A stretch of 64,000 nucleotides of DNA from Adiantum capillus-veneris (GCA_014529385.2 CM043960.1:123160543-123224542); one strand, 5' to 3'; shown: positions 1-12,337, counted from the first letter of the stretch. Numbers and translations are program-made. The notes: a model not told the origin generated them from the letters alone.

Positions 1-70
1 TTTTCACAGATTGCAGGGCCGCCACCGCCTTCCTCCCCTCTCCCTCTTGCTTGGTGCCGCCACCCTAGGC

Positions 71-71
71 C

Positions 72-109
<38 letters not shown>

Positions 110-195
110 CTATGTCAACAGAAGGCGAAATTCAGCTCTCTCTCTCTCTCTGTCTCTCTCTCTTTCCATACACACACACACACACTCACCCTCAC

Positions 196-237
<42 letters not shown>

Positions 238-346
238 CAAAATTCATCTCCCACTCTCTTTCCACACACACACACCCCTCAACCCCCCCCCCCCCTCTCT
301 CTCTCTCTCTCTCGCTCGTTCTATGTCAACAGAAGGCAAAATTCAG

Positions 347-411
<65 letters not shown>

Positions 412-470
412 TACATGTACACACACTTACATACACTACACGCATAAGCACACGCACACAATCACATACG
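71..470. repeat. Compound CT/CA microsatellite with a repeated spacer
   Basis: Several uninterrupted (CT)n runs alternate with (CA)n runs. A non-microsatellite spacer beginning GTTCTATGTCAACAGAAGG occurs twice, at about 107 and 318, each time followed by AAATTCAG and a new CT run; a partial third copy (GGCAAAATTCA) is near 235. The block is therefore a roughly 210-bp tandem duplication built around microsatellites, not just slippage. Open frames through it are Ser-Leu and His-Thr strings and are not treated as genes. Confidence 0.9.
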
Positions 471-720
471 CACCAACAACGCACACAGAGGGCACGCACA
501 AGAAGGAAGGAACCAAAAAAAAAAAGATTACCCATAGACGCATTGACAAAGAAGAAGGACGAAAAACACGCAACGACGACAACAAATCAAAGAATGACGC
601 CGAAGGCATGCCCCAGCCAGCACCGAAATTGACGGCCGCGCTACACCAACGCACCAGTGAAGCCTACAATTCGATAGCATCTTTGGCACAATGCACTTCC
701 TTAGTAACATCCGTTGGGTA

Positions 721-1085
721 ATTCATTTTTCGTTTTCCAAGCCAAACCTTTGTCAAAACCATTTGTATATTCCACCTCTCTCTAGGTGATGGTCACAAAG
801 GCCCACGTAGGAGAATATCATTTTCTTATTTTTAAAACAAAGCACCGGTCAACCGTCCGAGACCCAGCTACCTCCTTTGTCTCCCCAACTTAGGTCCCTA
901 AACCTAATTAGTCTATACTAAACTAAGAATCATGCACCTATAGAAGATCACTGAGAGGTCACTATCACAGACGATTAGCACCTGAAAAAGAAGTCATACA
1001 CACACACACACATAGACTCCAAGGGTCACTACGCATAGGAGTAGGATCTTTGCACACATGAAATTTCCCTAGAGAACACACTATA

Positions 1086-1087
<2 letters not shown>
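721..1087. other. No recognisable feature
   Basis: Between the compound microsatellite and the next CT run I see no coding similarity, only a short CA run near 1,000-1,012. It could be part of the long terminal repeat of the decayed gypsy element whose primer site lies at 1,707, but I cannot place the start of that repeat. Confidence 0.4.

Positions 1088-1118
<31 letters not shown>
1088..1118. repeat. (CT)n microsatellite
   Basis: An uninterrupted run of about 15 CT dinucleotides. Confidence 0.95.
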
Positions 1119-1120
<2 letters not shown>

Positions 1121-1706
1121 CGGTCTCTACCCTGTTCACTCCCCGTGACAAGTTCTGCGTGCACAAGCCTGGCATAGAGGCTGCTGGGGTCCGTTTTGTG
1201 CTTGCGCTTGTCACCGTCTATGAGCTGTTTTTGCTCCCTATGCACAATACACACACTAAAACTATATTTTGACCTTAGAGACAGATAGAGCACGTCTAGA
1301 GGAAGCTATAGAGCTCTTATGGGATTGAAACCGACAACCCTAAAATGGGTTGTTTATCTTATGTGCGATTTTGTCTAGTGTCAAAAACAACATTTGAGTA
1401 CATGAGAGTGTAGAGGATACTCTACCCTTGCTAGGTATTAAGTTTCATTTCGTTTGGAGACTTGTAGCTACACAAATTTGTCTTGATAAGGTTACATTAC
1501 AGAAAGTAGCTTTTTGGTGTCGGACACACACTTTAGACTTAGATAAGCAGGAGCATCATAGACTTGGGTTTTATGAGAGATTAGCTATCTCTTGTAGTCT
1601 CCATGCACTAGTCGGGTCAGTTACGTCCCATGGATTGACATTTTATGTTTGTAACTCACGCTTTGCTAGCATCAATATGGAGAGGCTTGGCCAACGACCG
1701 ACATTT

Positions 1707-1724
1707 TGGTGCCGTTTCCGGGAC
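1707..1724 (+). promoter_or_regulatory. Primer-binding site, tRNA-Asp-like, of a decayed gypsy element
   Basis: The sequence TGGTGCCGTTTCCGGGAC differs at only a few positions from the tRNA-Asp complement used as primer site by plant Athila/Tat-type gypsy elements. It sits three bases after an LTR-like CA end (…ACCGACA at 1,697-1,703) and about 0.9 kb upstream of gypsy RT coding remnants on the same strand, which is the expected order. The matching 5' LTR start was not found, so the LTR length is unknown. Confidence 0.6.
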
Positions 1725-2179
1725 GAGGCAACCTAGACTAAAGAAAAACCCAAAATACTCACTTGAATTGCCATTACTTCCTCTAGTTTCGGCTAGAGTA
1801 ATACATTTTATGACTTTGTCACAGCTAAGAGGTGCTTGAGAGTAGAGATACTCGGTAAGGACCTCGAGAAATTTAGTTAGTAGGACAGACTAGGTAGAGG
1901 GTCCTTGAGACGAGCTAATGGTTGGTGAGGGTATCACCTAAGTAAAGAGTAGGAAGTTCAGATTGAAGGTTGAACTTTTTTCTTTCAGTAGTGTTTTTTC
2001 ATGTTCAGTAGGAGTAGGGTAAGTAGAAAACCAGGCTTACTTGAGAATGTGATAGTCACTTCCTGCACACTTTTGCCATTGTAGATTTTGGAAATAAACT
2101 CAACTATGAAATCATCTTAGAAAGACCATTTATGAGACAAATAAAACTAGTTCAAGACTGGGGCAATGATTAACTTTTC

Positions 2180-3165
2180 TTGAAACAAGTAGGGGAAATC
2201 ACCCTAGTAAACTTGAAAGATCATTCCTACAGAGATGTATTGAGGACACCAATACAAGAATTAGACTTTGAAACCTCTGTAGAGACTAAACTACCTTCAG
2301 GGATACATAAAGACACTTCAATTTGGATTTGTGGAGCTTCTCAGTCAGGAAATTTTCAAAGGGAAGACTACGATCTACACGGAGAGGTAAATAACACGGA
2401 ATATATACCGGAGCCATTCCCTAAACATTTGTTCAAACCCTTTGAATGGACTCAGATACAGTCACCAAAATGGAGGAAATCCTATGAAGGTTCGGAAAAT
2501 GCAAAACAAATAGACCTACTAGAGTCTAGAGAAGATCCGAGACTTACATACATAGCTATGGATTTGTTGCAAGATGAAGAAAAGATTCTCATAAGGACGT
2601 TGGAATATAAGGACGTTGAAGGAACATAGATATGTTTTTGCATGGTCATATAGGGATCTCAAAGGAGTGGATCCTACAATATGCCAGCACACCATCCCTA
2701 TGAGAGATGATGCCAAGCCAAGTAGACATATAATGAGACCTTTGCCAAAAAAATCAAAGAAGAGATAGAAAAACTCAAGGAAGCAGAGTTTATGTATGAG
2801 ATAGAACACACATATTGGGTATCACCAATTTTTTTGGTACCTAGAAAAAATGGCAAACTCAGAGTGTGTGTAAATCTCAAAAAAGTGAAGTCGGCCACTA
2901 TACAAGATAACAATCCTCTTCCCATCACTGATCACATGCTAGAATGAGTAGTGGGCAAGGAAGCTTATAGTTTTTTAGACGGCTTCTTTGGGTACAACCA
3001 ACTGACAATAGATCCCAAGGACCAACATAAATAGCCTTTGCTACAGAATGAGGAATTTTGGCCTATAAAGTCATGCCCTTCCACTTGACCAATGCACTAG
3101 CAACATTTCAAAAGCTGAGCCATGCCTTCAAGGAATATCAGCAAAATTTCTTAGAAGTATAAATA
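2180..3165 (+). pseudogene. Ty3/gypsy pol remnant (pre-RT linker and reverse transcriptase fragment)
   Basis: A 149-codon open frame (2,180-2,629) is the linker before RT. Then, with a frame change, come RYVFAWSYRDLKGVDP, WVSPIFLVPRKNGKLRVCV, AYSFLDGFFGYNQLTIDPKD and, after another frame shift, AYKVMPFHLTNALATFQKL. These are the RT blocks of Athila/Tat-type gypsy elements (compare the family pattern SFLDGFSGYNQ and VMPFGLTNAPATFQ). There are at least three internal stops (near 2,945, 3,030 and after FLEV near 3,160) and the catalytic YVDD block is not recognisable beyond the last stop. With the tRNA-Asp-like primer site upstream this looks like an old, inactive, internally deleted element. 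gag and protease were not recognised. Confidence 0.75.
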
Positions 3166-3291
3166 CCAACACTTATATTTTCTATACAATCCATCTAATA
3201 CCTTTTTTGCATGCACCTACACCCATCTGCATCTTAGGCATGCCAAAGAGGGACTTTTCCAAAATTGTGATTTTCCAGGGCTCATTGCTAC

Positions 3292-5760
3292 TTGGTTGTA
3301 ACTTGCCAGAATGGTCTAACTTTTGAATGTGATCATACATTGTTAGGTTCTCTCTTATCTACCTTAGAAGCTCCGAAGAAAAAGACCATGAAGCAAAAAT
3401 TTACTGAACTCCCACCATATCAGCTAGAGGAAGACTGCTTCAGAGAGGCAAACGTCACCAGGTTGGCAAAAGACCAATTGGATAGCCAACATGTCAACGA
3501 CGAAGTACAGATGCTACCAAGGGAAGCTCATGAGTTCATCAAAGAACAAGCAGTCCAACCACTTTGGGAAAATATTGGCCTTAAGGACTACATAGAAATG
3601 GACCCTTGTGGTGTCAATTACAAAAGAGCATATGAACTCTTGCACAGTATCATAGAGGAAGGACGAGCCACCATATCTGATCTCAATGGCTCTCCTATTG
3701 AAGTTCACATAATAGAGGACCAAGTGGAAAAAGCAATCAAGCTTCAGAAAGAAGGAAAATTTATGAGGGATAGATAGCCACCAACCAATGGTATTTTCAC
3801 TAGCCGGTCATCCTCCTTTTCAAAATTGAAGCAAAGGGAAATAGAGCGGGCACTATGGCTCTATCATTAGCATTTTCACTTCACTGAAAAGTGATCGCCA
3901 AGGTATACAATTCCCAATCATTCCGTGGCTTCCAACTTCATGTAGAATCAAAGAAAGAGGGGATAACAGAGGTGAACCATGCACAATCCATCTACACAAC
4001 CCCACTCATGTGAAGAAGCCATAGAACATCACATTTTTAGGATCTCTAGAAGTGCTCACTAGAGTTGCCTATCACACTATAGACCATCTATCGCCTGCCC
4101 CAAAGCAATATTTATGGTTTCTCAACAAGGCAGATAAAGAACCACAAGTGCAACCACGGGCTCCATCAGTGGCAACAAGACTACGGACTCAATTAGTTGA
4201 TGTACAAGGTCAAGCACCCACATCTGCAACAACAAAAGAAGAAGGTAATTTAGAGAGGAGGAAGTGTGGTAAGAGGAAGACACTTCTCTTAAAAGAAAAA
4301 GAAAAGAGAAATGGATAGCTAAAGTGGATGAAGTAAATCAGACAAAGAAACATAGGTCTACATTAGTTATTGAAGAACCAGAACAAAGGGCAGCAAAACT
4401 CAAAAGAGAGAAAGCAGCTTTTGAGCTAGAAAGATGGATCGAAGGAGATCTTGAAGAAAAGTGGAAACCATCTCCCAGAAGAGTCAAACTTTGAACTAAA
4501 CACCCAATGTTCGATGAAAAGGATGACCCTTGGGCTGGCCTAGAACATCTCTACCATAAAGAGGAATGATAACGAGAACATGCCCAGGCACAAAAAGAAG
4601 ACACTAAACATACTCAGGAGGGTTCAGCGAAAGAACCAAAAAACCCTACTTAAAAAGTTCCACACTTCTCTCCCACAAATACACCACCTCAGCAAGAGAC
4701 TACATAATAGGAGGCCACTCCCATTGCTACTAATCTGGAACTCGATTTTGAACCATTTAAAGAAATTGTCAAGGATCAAGAGAATAAACCAACTAGTCCC
4801 ATAATGACACCAACTCTTCAAGACAACCAACCAGATGAGCCAATGACTGAGACTTATGACACACAAACGGATTAGCCAGAAGCAAGCAACACAAAAAAAT
4901 GGAGAATTTAGAGGACATAGTATGCCCACGATGTAATAAACAAAATGAAGGATGAAATCTATGCTCGCCACCTACATCTACATAGTGTATACAAGCGTCT
5001 ACGGCTCAGTGAGGAAGGGTTAGACTTGGCCAATATATATGTTGAGTCATACAAAGAAGCCATGGAATTCAAAGAACAAGAATTGGCTGAACTAATAGCA
5101 AAGACAACAACGAATCTAGAAACACTCTAGACAACAAATAAGCAACACGAGCAACAGGTCACAAAGGCCATTTTAGCTCTACACAAATCAGAGGCTACGA
5201 TACAACGCCTACAGATTCAACTTAGCATTGCAAATAGACAATTATCCCAAATGGAAGCAAGATGCCAAGAACAAAATGCTCTTTTGAATCACCTAAAGGA
5301 TAACCCAGTAGTAGATACACTACAGGGCATAGATTTTGCCTATCAAACAATGGAGTAGAACGTTAAGGACTTAGAGATGGAGCTAAAGCTAGAGCAAATC
5401 CAAAGAAGAGGATTGTGACTCAGCTTCATGCATCGAGAGGAAAACCATCAAAAGCATATTGCCCAGCTTAACAAGGAGTTAAGCAAGATTAAAGAAGCTG
5501 CCGCAACACACGTAACCATGTCAAGAGATGAGCAAGTCACTACCACAATGAAAGATAAGGATACCCTTTAGTTCATGGATTTTGAAGTGCCAACCGCAAA
5601 AGAGACAAGTCTTCCTGAGATTGCATTTCTCAAGAAGAAGTGGAACCTTCTTCCACCACTCCAAAAAGCTTGACTGTTGAGGAGGAAGCTATTTTGAAAA
5701 AACAAATAGAAGAGAAAACATAGACCATGTGGAAGGAGGCAATGCAATGGGAAGAATAGA
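3292..5760 (+). pseudogene. Decayed coiled-coil-rich ORF of unknown function, probably part of a retroelement
   Basis: A 161-codon open frame (3,292-3,777, ending KLQKEGKFMRDR) is followed by discontinuous open stretches on the same strand: an RKRE/K-rich part near 4,250-4,500, an acidic Pro/Thr part near 4,750-4,870, then 4,945-5,130 (KDEIYARHLHLHSVYKRL…ELAELIAKTTTNLETL) and, past a TAG, a heptad-like Glu/Gln/Leu region to about 5,560. Read across the stops and frame shifts it resembles one long protein with a central coiled coil. I do not recognise the family. It lies immediately 3' of the gypsy RT remnant, so it may be an extra ORF of that element, or a piece of another element placed next to it. 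At least six stops or shifts are present. Confidence 0.4.
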
Positions 5761-5869
5761 CTATACACTCAATCAATCTCAATCTACTCACGCCCTCCAC
5801 AATCAATGAAATGTTGCATTAGCAAGCTCTCCTTTATTCTCTCATTAATTTGAAGTCCTCCAAATCAAA

Positions 5870-7084
5870 GAGAGACTGATCAAGGATCTCCAGGCATCTT
5901 ATGGTCAGTTTCAATGCCACAACTGGAAGAAGTTTGGACACATGGTCAAGGATTGCAGGTCCAAAACCAAGCATGATGGTGGCAATCATGGAGGATTCAA
6001 TGGCTATAAAGGAAATGGAGGCTATCAACACAAAGCTCATGCTCATTTCATCAATATTTCAAGCTATGGTGGTGAGACACCCTAGCTCTATCCAAATTTT
6101 TGTTGCAAGCTTCAACACTTCCAAGCCACATCACAACTCTTCTATTTGGTATCCACACAATGGACTACACATCACATGACATAATATTTTTATTGGATTG
6201 CATACTACACTCCTCTCCAACACCCACTTGAAGTCCTTATGGGGGATAGCAACATTCAATATGCTCAAGGATATGGCACTGTTACCATTACCCTACCCAA
6301 TGGAACTATAGCTCATCTAGACAAGATATACTATGTACCTGGTCTAAAGTAAAATCTCATCTCAATAAGAGAGATCACATCCAAGGGCAGTATAGTTTCA
6401 TCCACACATGATAAGTGCATCCTGCAAACACTTGACATCAATCACAAGCCTTTCTCTATCTCTTGTCCTAAGGAAGAGCGTTTATATCCTCTCAGCTCCA
6501 GCAAGGTTGAAGCTAAGGAAATTGCCTCTGCCATCAATTCTCCTAAGCAAGAGGAAACTCTTACTTGACAGTATCGATTGGGGCATATCTCGCAACAAGT
6601 GCTTAAAGATATTTAGAAGAAGGAGCTAGTAGTGGGTCTGCCAACCACAATTACACCAATCACATTTTGTGAAGCTTGCATATTGTGCAAAGCTAAGCAT
6701 TTTAAATTTCCAAGGTCAAAGTCCCATACGACTCATTCTCTTCAACTCATCCACTTAGATTTGTGCGGCCCAATGCAGACAGAATTACTCATCGGGAACA
6801 AAAATTTTCATTGAACACTTCTGTATATTTCTTGGCAGATAAAAGTGCAACATTTATCAAATTTCAGGCATTCAAAGTTGCAGTGGAGAAACAACTGGAT
6901 AGAAAAATCAAGGCACTGATGAAAGACAATGGTGGGGAGTACAAAACAAATGAATTTCAACGATACTATGTATCACATGGTATTCAATAAGAATTCACAA
7001 TTTCGGATCACCCTCAGTAAAATGGAGTCATCGAGCGCAAAAATCACACTTTGGTCAAAGTTGTCCACTGTATCATTGCTACAA
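5870..7084 (+). pseudogene. Ty1/copia element, gag zinc knuckle, protease region and integrase (5' half)
   Basis: Around 5,905-5,955 the frame reads QCHNWKKFGHMVKDC, a CCHC zinc knuckle with its second Cys replaced by Trp. At 6,238-6,350 come GDSNIQYAQGYGTV and LDKIYYVPGLK, the protease/pre-integrase region; at 6,565-6,800 the GAG-pre-integrase and integrase zinc site (RLGHISQQVL, CEACILCKAKHFKF, HLDLCGPMQT); at 6,915-7,040 the catalytic part (DNGGEYKTNEFQRYYVSHGIQ, DHPQ*NGVIERKNHTLV). Multiple stops and frame shifts are present. The coding sequence breaks off after the integrase Glu motif, where foreign sequence starts. No 5' LTR was found upstream. Confidence 0.8.
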
Positions 7085-7945
7085 ATGAAAGGCAAAGTGG
7101 CCCTGCCAAATAGAGAAAACAACATATTTTAAGCGATAAACCGACAAAATTATATACTTGGCAACCATCTTTGCACATACTCCAAGCTGTACGCGATAAG
7201 AGAGAGACAGAGAGCGGGAGAGGGCAAGACAGCGCGTGCAAACGCACCTCCTAGAGCGGAGTGCTACACTGGCATGACGAGAGAGAAGAGTGGAGAGGAA
7301 AGAAGAATAAGATAGACACTGGGTGCAATCTCCCCCTGTGCAAGAGTGAGCTTTTTCATCTTGCACGTATTTATTTATAGATTAGTGAATTCTCAAATGA
7401 ATACATATTGACCAGCCGGACAATAATTGGTCATGGCTCATAAAGAGCACTTAAATGATAAAATATATTATCCTTTTGCATAATCCTTGGCCTTTTCCAC
7501 CTGTTAGTTGCATAAAATATCAAAAATATCAATTTCATAACATACCTCTACCTCTCCATTGAAAAGCAACTATCCTTAGTTGCAAAGATAAAAATCTGCA
7601 AACAATACTTGTCAAAAACAGTAATTAGAAATCTTTGTCATAAATATCACATTTTAAAAGAAAAAATGAAAGTAAATAACATTGAGTTATATGCCTGCTG
7701 TCATCCACATACTACCTATTCTAGTGTCCCATACCACTAGAATAAGTGGTATATGTCATACCCTGAGGAATCAAGATATCATTGGTCACACTCATCATTC
7801 AATAATTAATTCTCAACAATCTCAAGTTCAACACTATCCCAATAGAAAATCATCATTTTTCCAATCCAAATCCAAATCCAAACATCTGCCAACCTATACC
7901 CATTTTAAATCAAAATCCAAATATCCTTCATTTTGTATACCCGGG
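7085..7945 (-). mobile_element. Foreign insertion splitting the copia element; LTR fragment, minus strand
   Basis: This 0.86-kb stretch separates the copia integrase from the copia post-integrase/RT region and has no copia coding. On the minus strand, a purine tract (GGAGAGGTAGAGGTA, about 7,546-7,560) is directly followed by TGTTATGAAATTG, the layout of a polypurine tract and 3' LTR start. The most likely reading is a truncated LTR element inserted in reverse orientation with loss of about 100 copia codons. I could not define its ends or a target duplication. Confidence 0.4.
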
Positions 7946-7949
7946 TAAC

Positions 7950-9889
7950 AAATCATACCAGTTGAAGAAAGTCGAACGAAGCTTGATGCTCCTGGTCTTA
8001 AAGTTATTTTTATTGGATATTCTGACACTTCCAAAGGCTACAAATTCTATGATCCTTCCTCCAAGAAAGTAATTGTGAATCGTGGTGCTACTTTTAATGA
8101 ACAACTTATGGGAGGCTCATGGTCCATGGATGATTCTGATGATACTAAATCATTGCTTAAGGCTTTTCCATTTCTTTCAGATAAGAGCAGATTCCTCTTC
8201 ACAACCATCCATTCCAAATGTTGCCAATGACGATATTGATATTTTTGTTGATCTGCCTATTGATTTTGAACATGGCTCATGCCATGTTTATGATGACAAT
8301 ATTGTTGATAATTCTTTTTCTACTTCTGAAGATCCTGTTACTTATAATGAAGCTATCTCTTCACCACAAAATGATCAATGGCAAGAGGCTATGGAAGCAG
8401 AGTACGATTCTCTTATCTCTAAAGGTACATGGATACTAACTGAACTACCTCTTGGTCGTACAACTATTAAGTGTAAGTGGGTGTATAAGACAAAAGTAAA
8501 AGAAGATGGATCTTTTGACAAGTTCAAGGCACATTTAGTTGCAAAAGGTTACTCCCAAGTAGCTGGTGTTGATTATCAAGAGACCTTTTCACCAGTTGTT
8601 CGCATTGCAAGTGTTCAAGTTTTATTGGCATTTTTTGTTCAATTTGATTTAGAAGCTCATCAAATGGATGTGTGAACTGCTTTTCTTAATGGTGAATGGA
8701 AGAGGAAATTTTATATGGAACAACCAGAAGGGTTTGTTATTCCAGGTAAAGAAGACCTTGTTGCTCAACTTCATAAGGCACTATATGGTCCCAAGCAAGC
8801 CTGGTATACAAAATTTGATCTTTTTCTCACCTCTAAAGGATTCATCTCTTGCTCTTCAGACCCCAACTTATACATAAAACTCCAAGGTAGCAGTTTTGTG
8901 ACTCTTGCTCTTTATGTGGATGATACCATCCTTGTTTCCAATGATTTGGGATTTCTTGAACAAGTAAAAAATTTATTATCTTCTGCATTCGATATGGTGG
9001 ATCGTGGAGAGATTCCCTCATATCCTGGCATTCAAATCCAATGGAACCATACAAAAGGTGTTTTATTTCTTTGATAGTCAAAGTTTATTGCAGATACTAT
9101 TCAAAAATATGGTATGGAATCTGGACATTCAACCAACACCCCTTGTCTTGCGAGCTCTACGAAGAACACTTTTGGCAATGGTGGTCAACTTGTCACAAAT
9201 CAACCTTATGCTAACTTGATTGGATGTTTTCAGTTTGTTAGAATTAACATTCGTCTATATTATGTTTGTTGCTAATTATCTTGGACAACACCTTGCACAT
9301 CCTTCTCTTAAGCACTGGTTGCATGTATTGAAATACTTGAAAGGCACTATAGATTTTGGTTTGGTCTATCGATGACAACTCACATCAAATTCTATGCAAT
9401 TTATTTCTCTTTTGGGTTACACAGGTGTAGACTGGGCAAGCTCACATTTATCTATGCGATCTATTAGTAGGAATTGCTTCTTTATAAATGGTTGTCTTGT
9501 TTCTTGGACCAGCAAGAAACAAAGTTGTTGCAGTTTCTACGACTGAGTCAGAATATGTTGCGGCATCACTTGCAGCTTGTGAGCTGATCTGGATTTCACA
9601 AATGCTGGTTGTTATTGGTCACTCTCCTCTTTCTAGCACACCCTTGCAGTGTGACAACCAAAGTGCTAGTAGTCTTGCAAAAGACTATGTTCAACATAAT
9701 AAGTCAAAGCACATTGTTGTCCATTATCATTATGTCAGGTATGAAGTATGCAAAGGAACCATTATGGTTGAACATTGTCCAAGTGACCAGATGATTGCAG
9801 AAATTCTTACCAAAGGCCTCAATGAGTCACGTTTCATCCTCTTGTGCTCAGAGCTTGGAGTTGCTTCGGCCTCACTCTTTCTAGATTAG
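7950..9889 (+). pseudogene. Ty1/copia reverse transcriptase and RNase H (3' half)
   Basis: The frame re-enters at VEESRTKLDAPGLKVIFIGY (post-integrase block). RT follows: WQEAMEAEYDSLISKGTW, KCKWVYKTKVKEDGSFDKFK, HLVAKGYSQVAGVDYQETFS, then, after a TGA at about 8,673 (AHQMDV* TAFLNG), FYMEQPEGFVIPGK, ALYGPKQAWYTKFD and the catalytic LYVDDTILV (about 8,910-8,940). Frame shifts lie near 8,700 and 9,075. RNase H is at 9,488-9,887 with the frame still open: STTESEYVAA, LWCDN-like LQCDNQSASSLAKD, HNKSKHI and VEHCPSDQMIAEILTKGL. This is the standard copia order (integrase before RT). The last frame ends normally at TAG 9,887-9,889. Confidence 0.9.
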
Positions 9890-10128
9890 CTTCTCTGCTA
9901 TTGTAATAGCTTTGTACATATGACATTGTAATCCTATAGGTACTATTCACTATGCACACTCCACATTTGCACATTGTGATCTCTGAATCACTTGTATATT
10001 TGTACATAGAAGTACAATCCACTTTGACATCATCATCGCTGGTTCATATTTTCACATTGTATAGGGGCTTCGGTTTTTCCCTTGAACTCCCCAAGGGTTT
10101 TTTCATCCAAAGCTAGAGACCTTTGTTT

Positions 10129-10137
10129 GAGTGGGGA
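10129..10137 (+). promoter_or_regulatory. Polypurine tract of the copia element
   Basis: GAGTGGGGA directly precedes a TGCTGG LTR-like start, about 240 bases after the copia stop codon. It would prime plus-strand synthesis. Confidence 0.55.
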
Positions 10138-10330
10138 TGCTGGAGCTATATATGTCTCACTCTACTCAACTTGGTTTCACCTATATATTTGTATCTTGTC
10201 CTCAATATGAATCAATCTTTGGGAGCATACATGGTGTGTCTCTTGTCTCGTCTCTCTCTTTCTCTCTACATCTCAACAATATAAGCTCAAGTGAAAAAAA
10301 TTCTAAGATACAAATCACCTTGAATTAGGT
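10138..10330 (+). repeat. Probable start of the copia 3' LTR
   Basis: The sequence after the polypurine tract begins TGCTGGAGCTATATATG and contains TATA-like and CT-rich stretches typical of a short plant copia LTR. No second LTR copy was found upstream of 5,870, so neither the boundary nor LTR status can be confirmed; the right end given here is a guess. Confidence 0.4.
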
Positions 10331-10592
10331 AATGAGAACATACTAAAACACTTTCACAACAAGCTCAAGTGACTAATCATAAAAGATACAATTAATCACC
10401 TTGAATTCACCAAAACCGCGTTGCACAAGTCGATGAAAGAATATTTAAATCGCGTCATTAAAGAACCAAACCTCAATTCTTTTGATGATGGAAGAGCATG
10501 TACAATAGTGATCTTGAGATGTAACACTAACTCTCTCTCACTTGCAATGTATAGCATCAAAACTATATGCAACAATATATGAAACACAAAAA

Positions 10593-10690
10593 TATGGTGA
10601 CCACACTTGGTCTCTCCTCACGCATAGAGTGTTGGGGTTCTATGGTGGTCACACCTAGTCTCTCCTCACGCATATAATATTGTGGTGCTA
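10593..10690. repeat. Two-copy 48-bp tandem repeat
   Basis: TATGGTGACCACACTTGG at 10,593 and TATGGTGGTCACACCTAG at 10,641 begin two similar units that both continue TCTCTCCTCACGCATA. The period is 48 bases. Confidence 0.75.
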
Positions 10691-10892
10691 TGTGAGAGAT
10701 GGTTTACAAGGAATGAGGAGGACTTATTTATAGATTGGATATCCCTCATTATTATTATTAATAATCCTATTTTACAAGCTAACACAAGTAGATTAGAATT
10801 TTTTGAATATCAAAATATGGTGGGTCTCCCTTATCTACTTGAGTCATGGATGTGGGCTCAAGAGAAGCGCACTATTGATGGTAGAAGAAGAG

Positions 10893-10897
<5 letters not shown>

Positions 10898-10960
<63 letters not shown>
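10898..10960. repeat. (GA)n microsatellite
   Basis: Uninterrupted run of about 31 GA dinucleotides. Confidence 0.95.
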
Positions 10961-10965
<5 letters not shown>

Positions 10966-12177
10966 TTTCACTATGTATAAGTTTTGGGATGAGGTGCCTT
11001 TTAGGATTATTTCAATGGATATTTGTGCTAGTAGATTAGTAACTTGAGAGATGATTAAGTCATGCACACAAGGTGCATTATATTGGACTTTACAATGGGG
11101 AGTTTCTCAAGAGAGATGAGAAATGAAAACTCTGTAAAATTTGAGAAAGTTTACCTATGTATACTGGTTGACAAAGTGATGAGTGTAGGTGACTCCTCCA
11201 TAGTTGCACTTGTCCTTGAAGTCCCGTCAAAGTGACAAATTTGGAGTACTTGTTGATGCTAAGACTCCTCCTTTGTAGAGGTTAACTTGGATTTCTATTT
11301 TATTTTTTGAGATTTTGGAATGGGTGAAGAGGGAATGGTAAGATGGGAGTGATTTAGAGAGAGACACGGATATGTGTGTAGAGACATTTATTCGAAGCTA
11401 TGGAAGTGAGGTGGGAGGAAAATGGTGAGGAAGGTGACAAAGAAGATGGAAATTTTTAGGTTTGAGTGAGAAATTTAGAGGATGAGTGGATGTGTGTATG
11501 TGGAAGTGTGTAGGGAGTGAAAGAGACTAGGATGACAAATCATATCTCAAAGCTACAAGCTCTAAAAATCATGAAAATATTTAGGCAAATTGATTAGTTT
11601 GTGGGATACCTTTTCTAGGTTGACCACTCCTTCAAATTCGAATTGAAAGTGCATGTCAAAAACTCAGCCAAATGATGTGTCCTTTCCCATTGCAAAAGTC
11701 TTGTAGTGTGACAGTAATCTCATGTGTCCTTTCCCAAGAGTAAGCTTCTCCATGCATGAGAGTATGACATAGGATACTCAAGTGATCGTGAACACATGTA
11801 TGGAGGAGGATTATTCTAAAATATGAAATATGTACATGATGAAAAAAAAACAAACTAGTGCATATACTATTTATGAAATTCAAAATAATGGAATCTCTAT
11901 ATGAATATTAAATTTAAAAAAAAATCAAAAATACAAGATATAAAAAATATAGGGGAATCAAGTGAGAGAGCCCTCATTTTCCTTTGTTGATGCAATTGTA
12001 TCTACTTGAAATAAAACAACATGCATGTAGAAAATACTTATCTAACAAAAAATGAATGACTGAGTCAAAAGTATTTTTGTGCATTTTTCTTAGCACAGAA
12101 ATCTTTAGTGAGGATTGTATGAGTAGGTTTATTCATAAAATATGGGGTATGCACAATGGTAATGAAAATTATGCAAG
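10961..12177. other. No recognisable feature
   Basis: AT-rich DNA without coding similarity on either strand. Only short spurious open frames occur. Confidence 0.5.
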
Positions 12178-12182
12178 CGGTG

Positions 12183-12324
12183 TGTCAGGACAAGGGTAGG
12201 ACCAGTCACGGCCAAGGGCCAGGATGGACATGCAGTCAAGGGGGTCCCTATATTTAGCAGTCCAAGGGCCTATATAGGGCATGGCTGGGTGGAGATTAGC
12301 ATGTTCAGTCCCCATGTCCTTTAA
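12183..12324 (+). repeat. Left LTR of the short-LTR element
   Basis: It begins TGTCAGGACAAGGG and ends near CCATGTCCTTTAA. Compared with the right LTR it carries 50 extra bases lying between two copies of CCAAGGGCC. Confidence 0.85.
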
Positions 12325-12325
12325 C

Positions 12326-12337
12326 TAGTATCAGAGC
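12326..12337 (+). promoter_or_regulatory. Primer-binding site, initiator tRNA-Met type
   Basis: TAGTATCAGAGC differs by one base from the common plant primer site TGGTATCAGAGC and lies directly after the left LTR. Confidence 0.8.

Noticed and set aside
11-721. A 236-codon open frame at the window start
   Set aside because: It translates CT and CA microsatellites into Ser-Leu and His-Thr strings; the non-repetitive tail has no recognisable motif.
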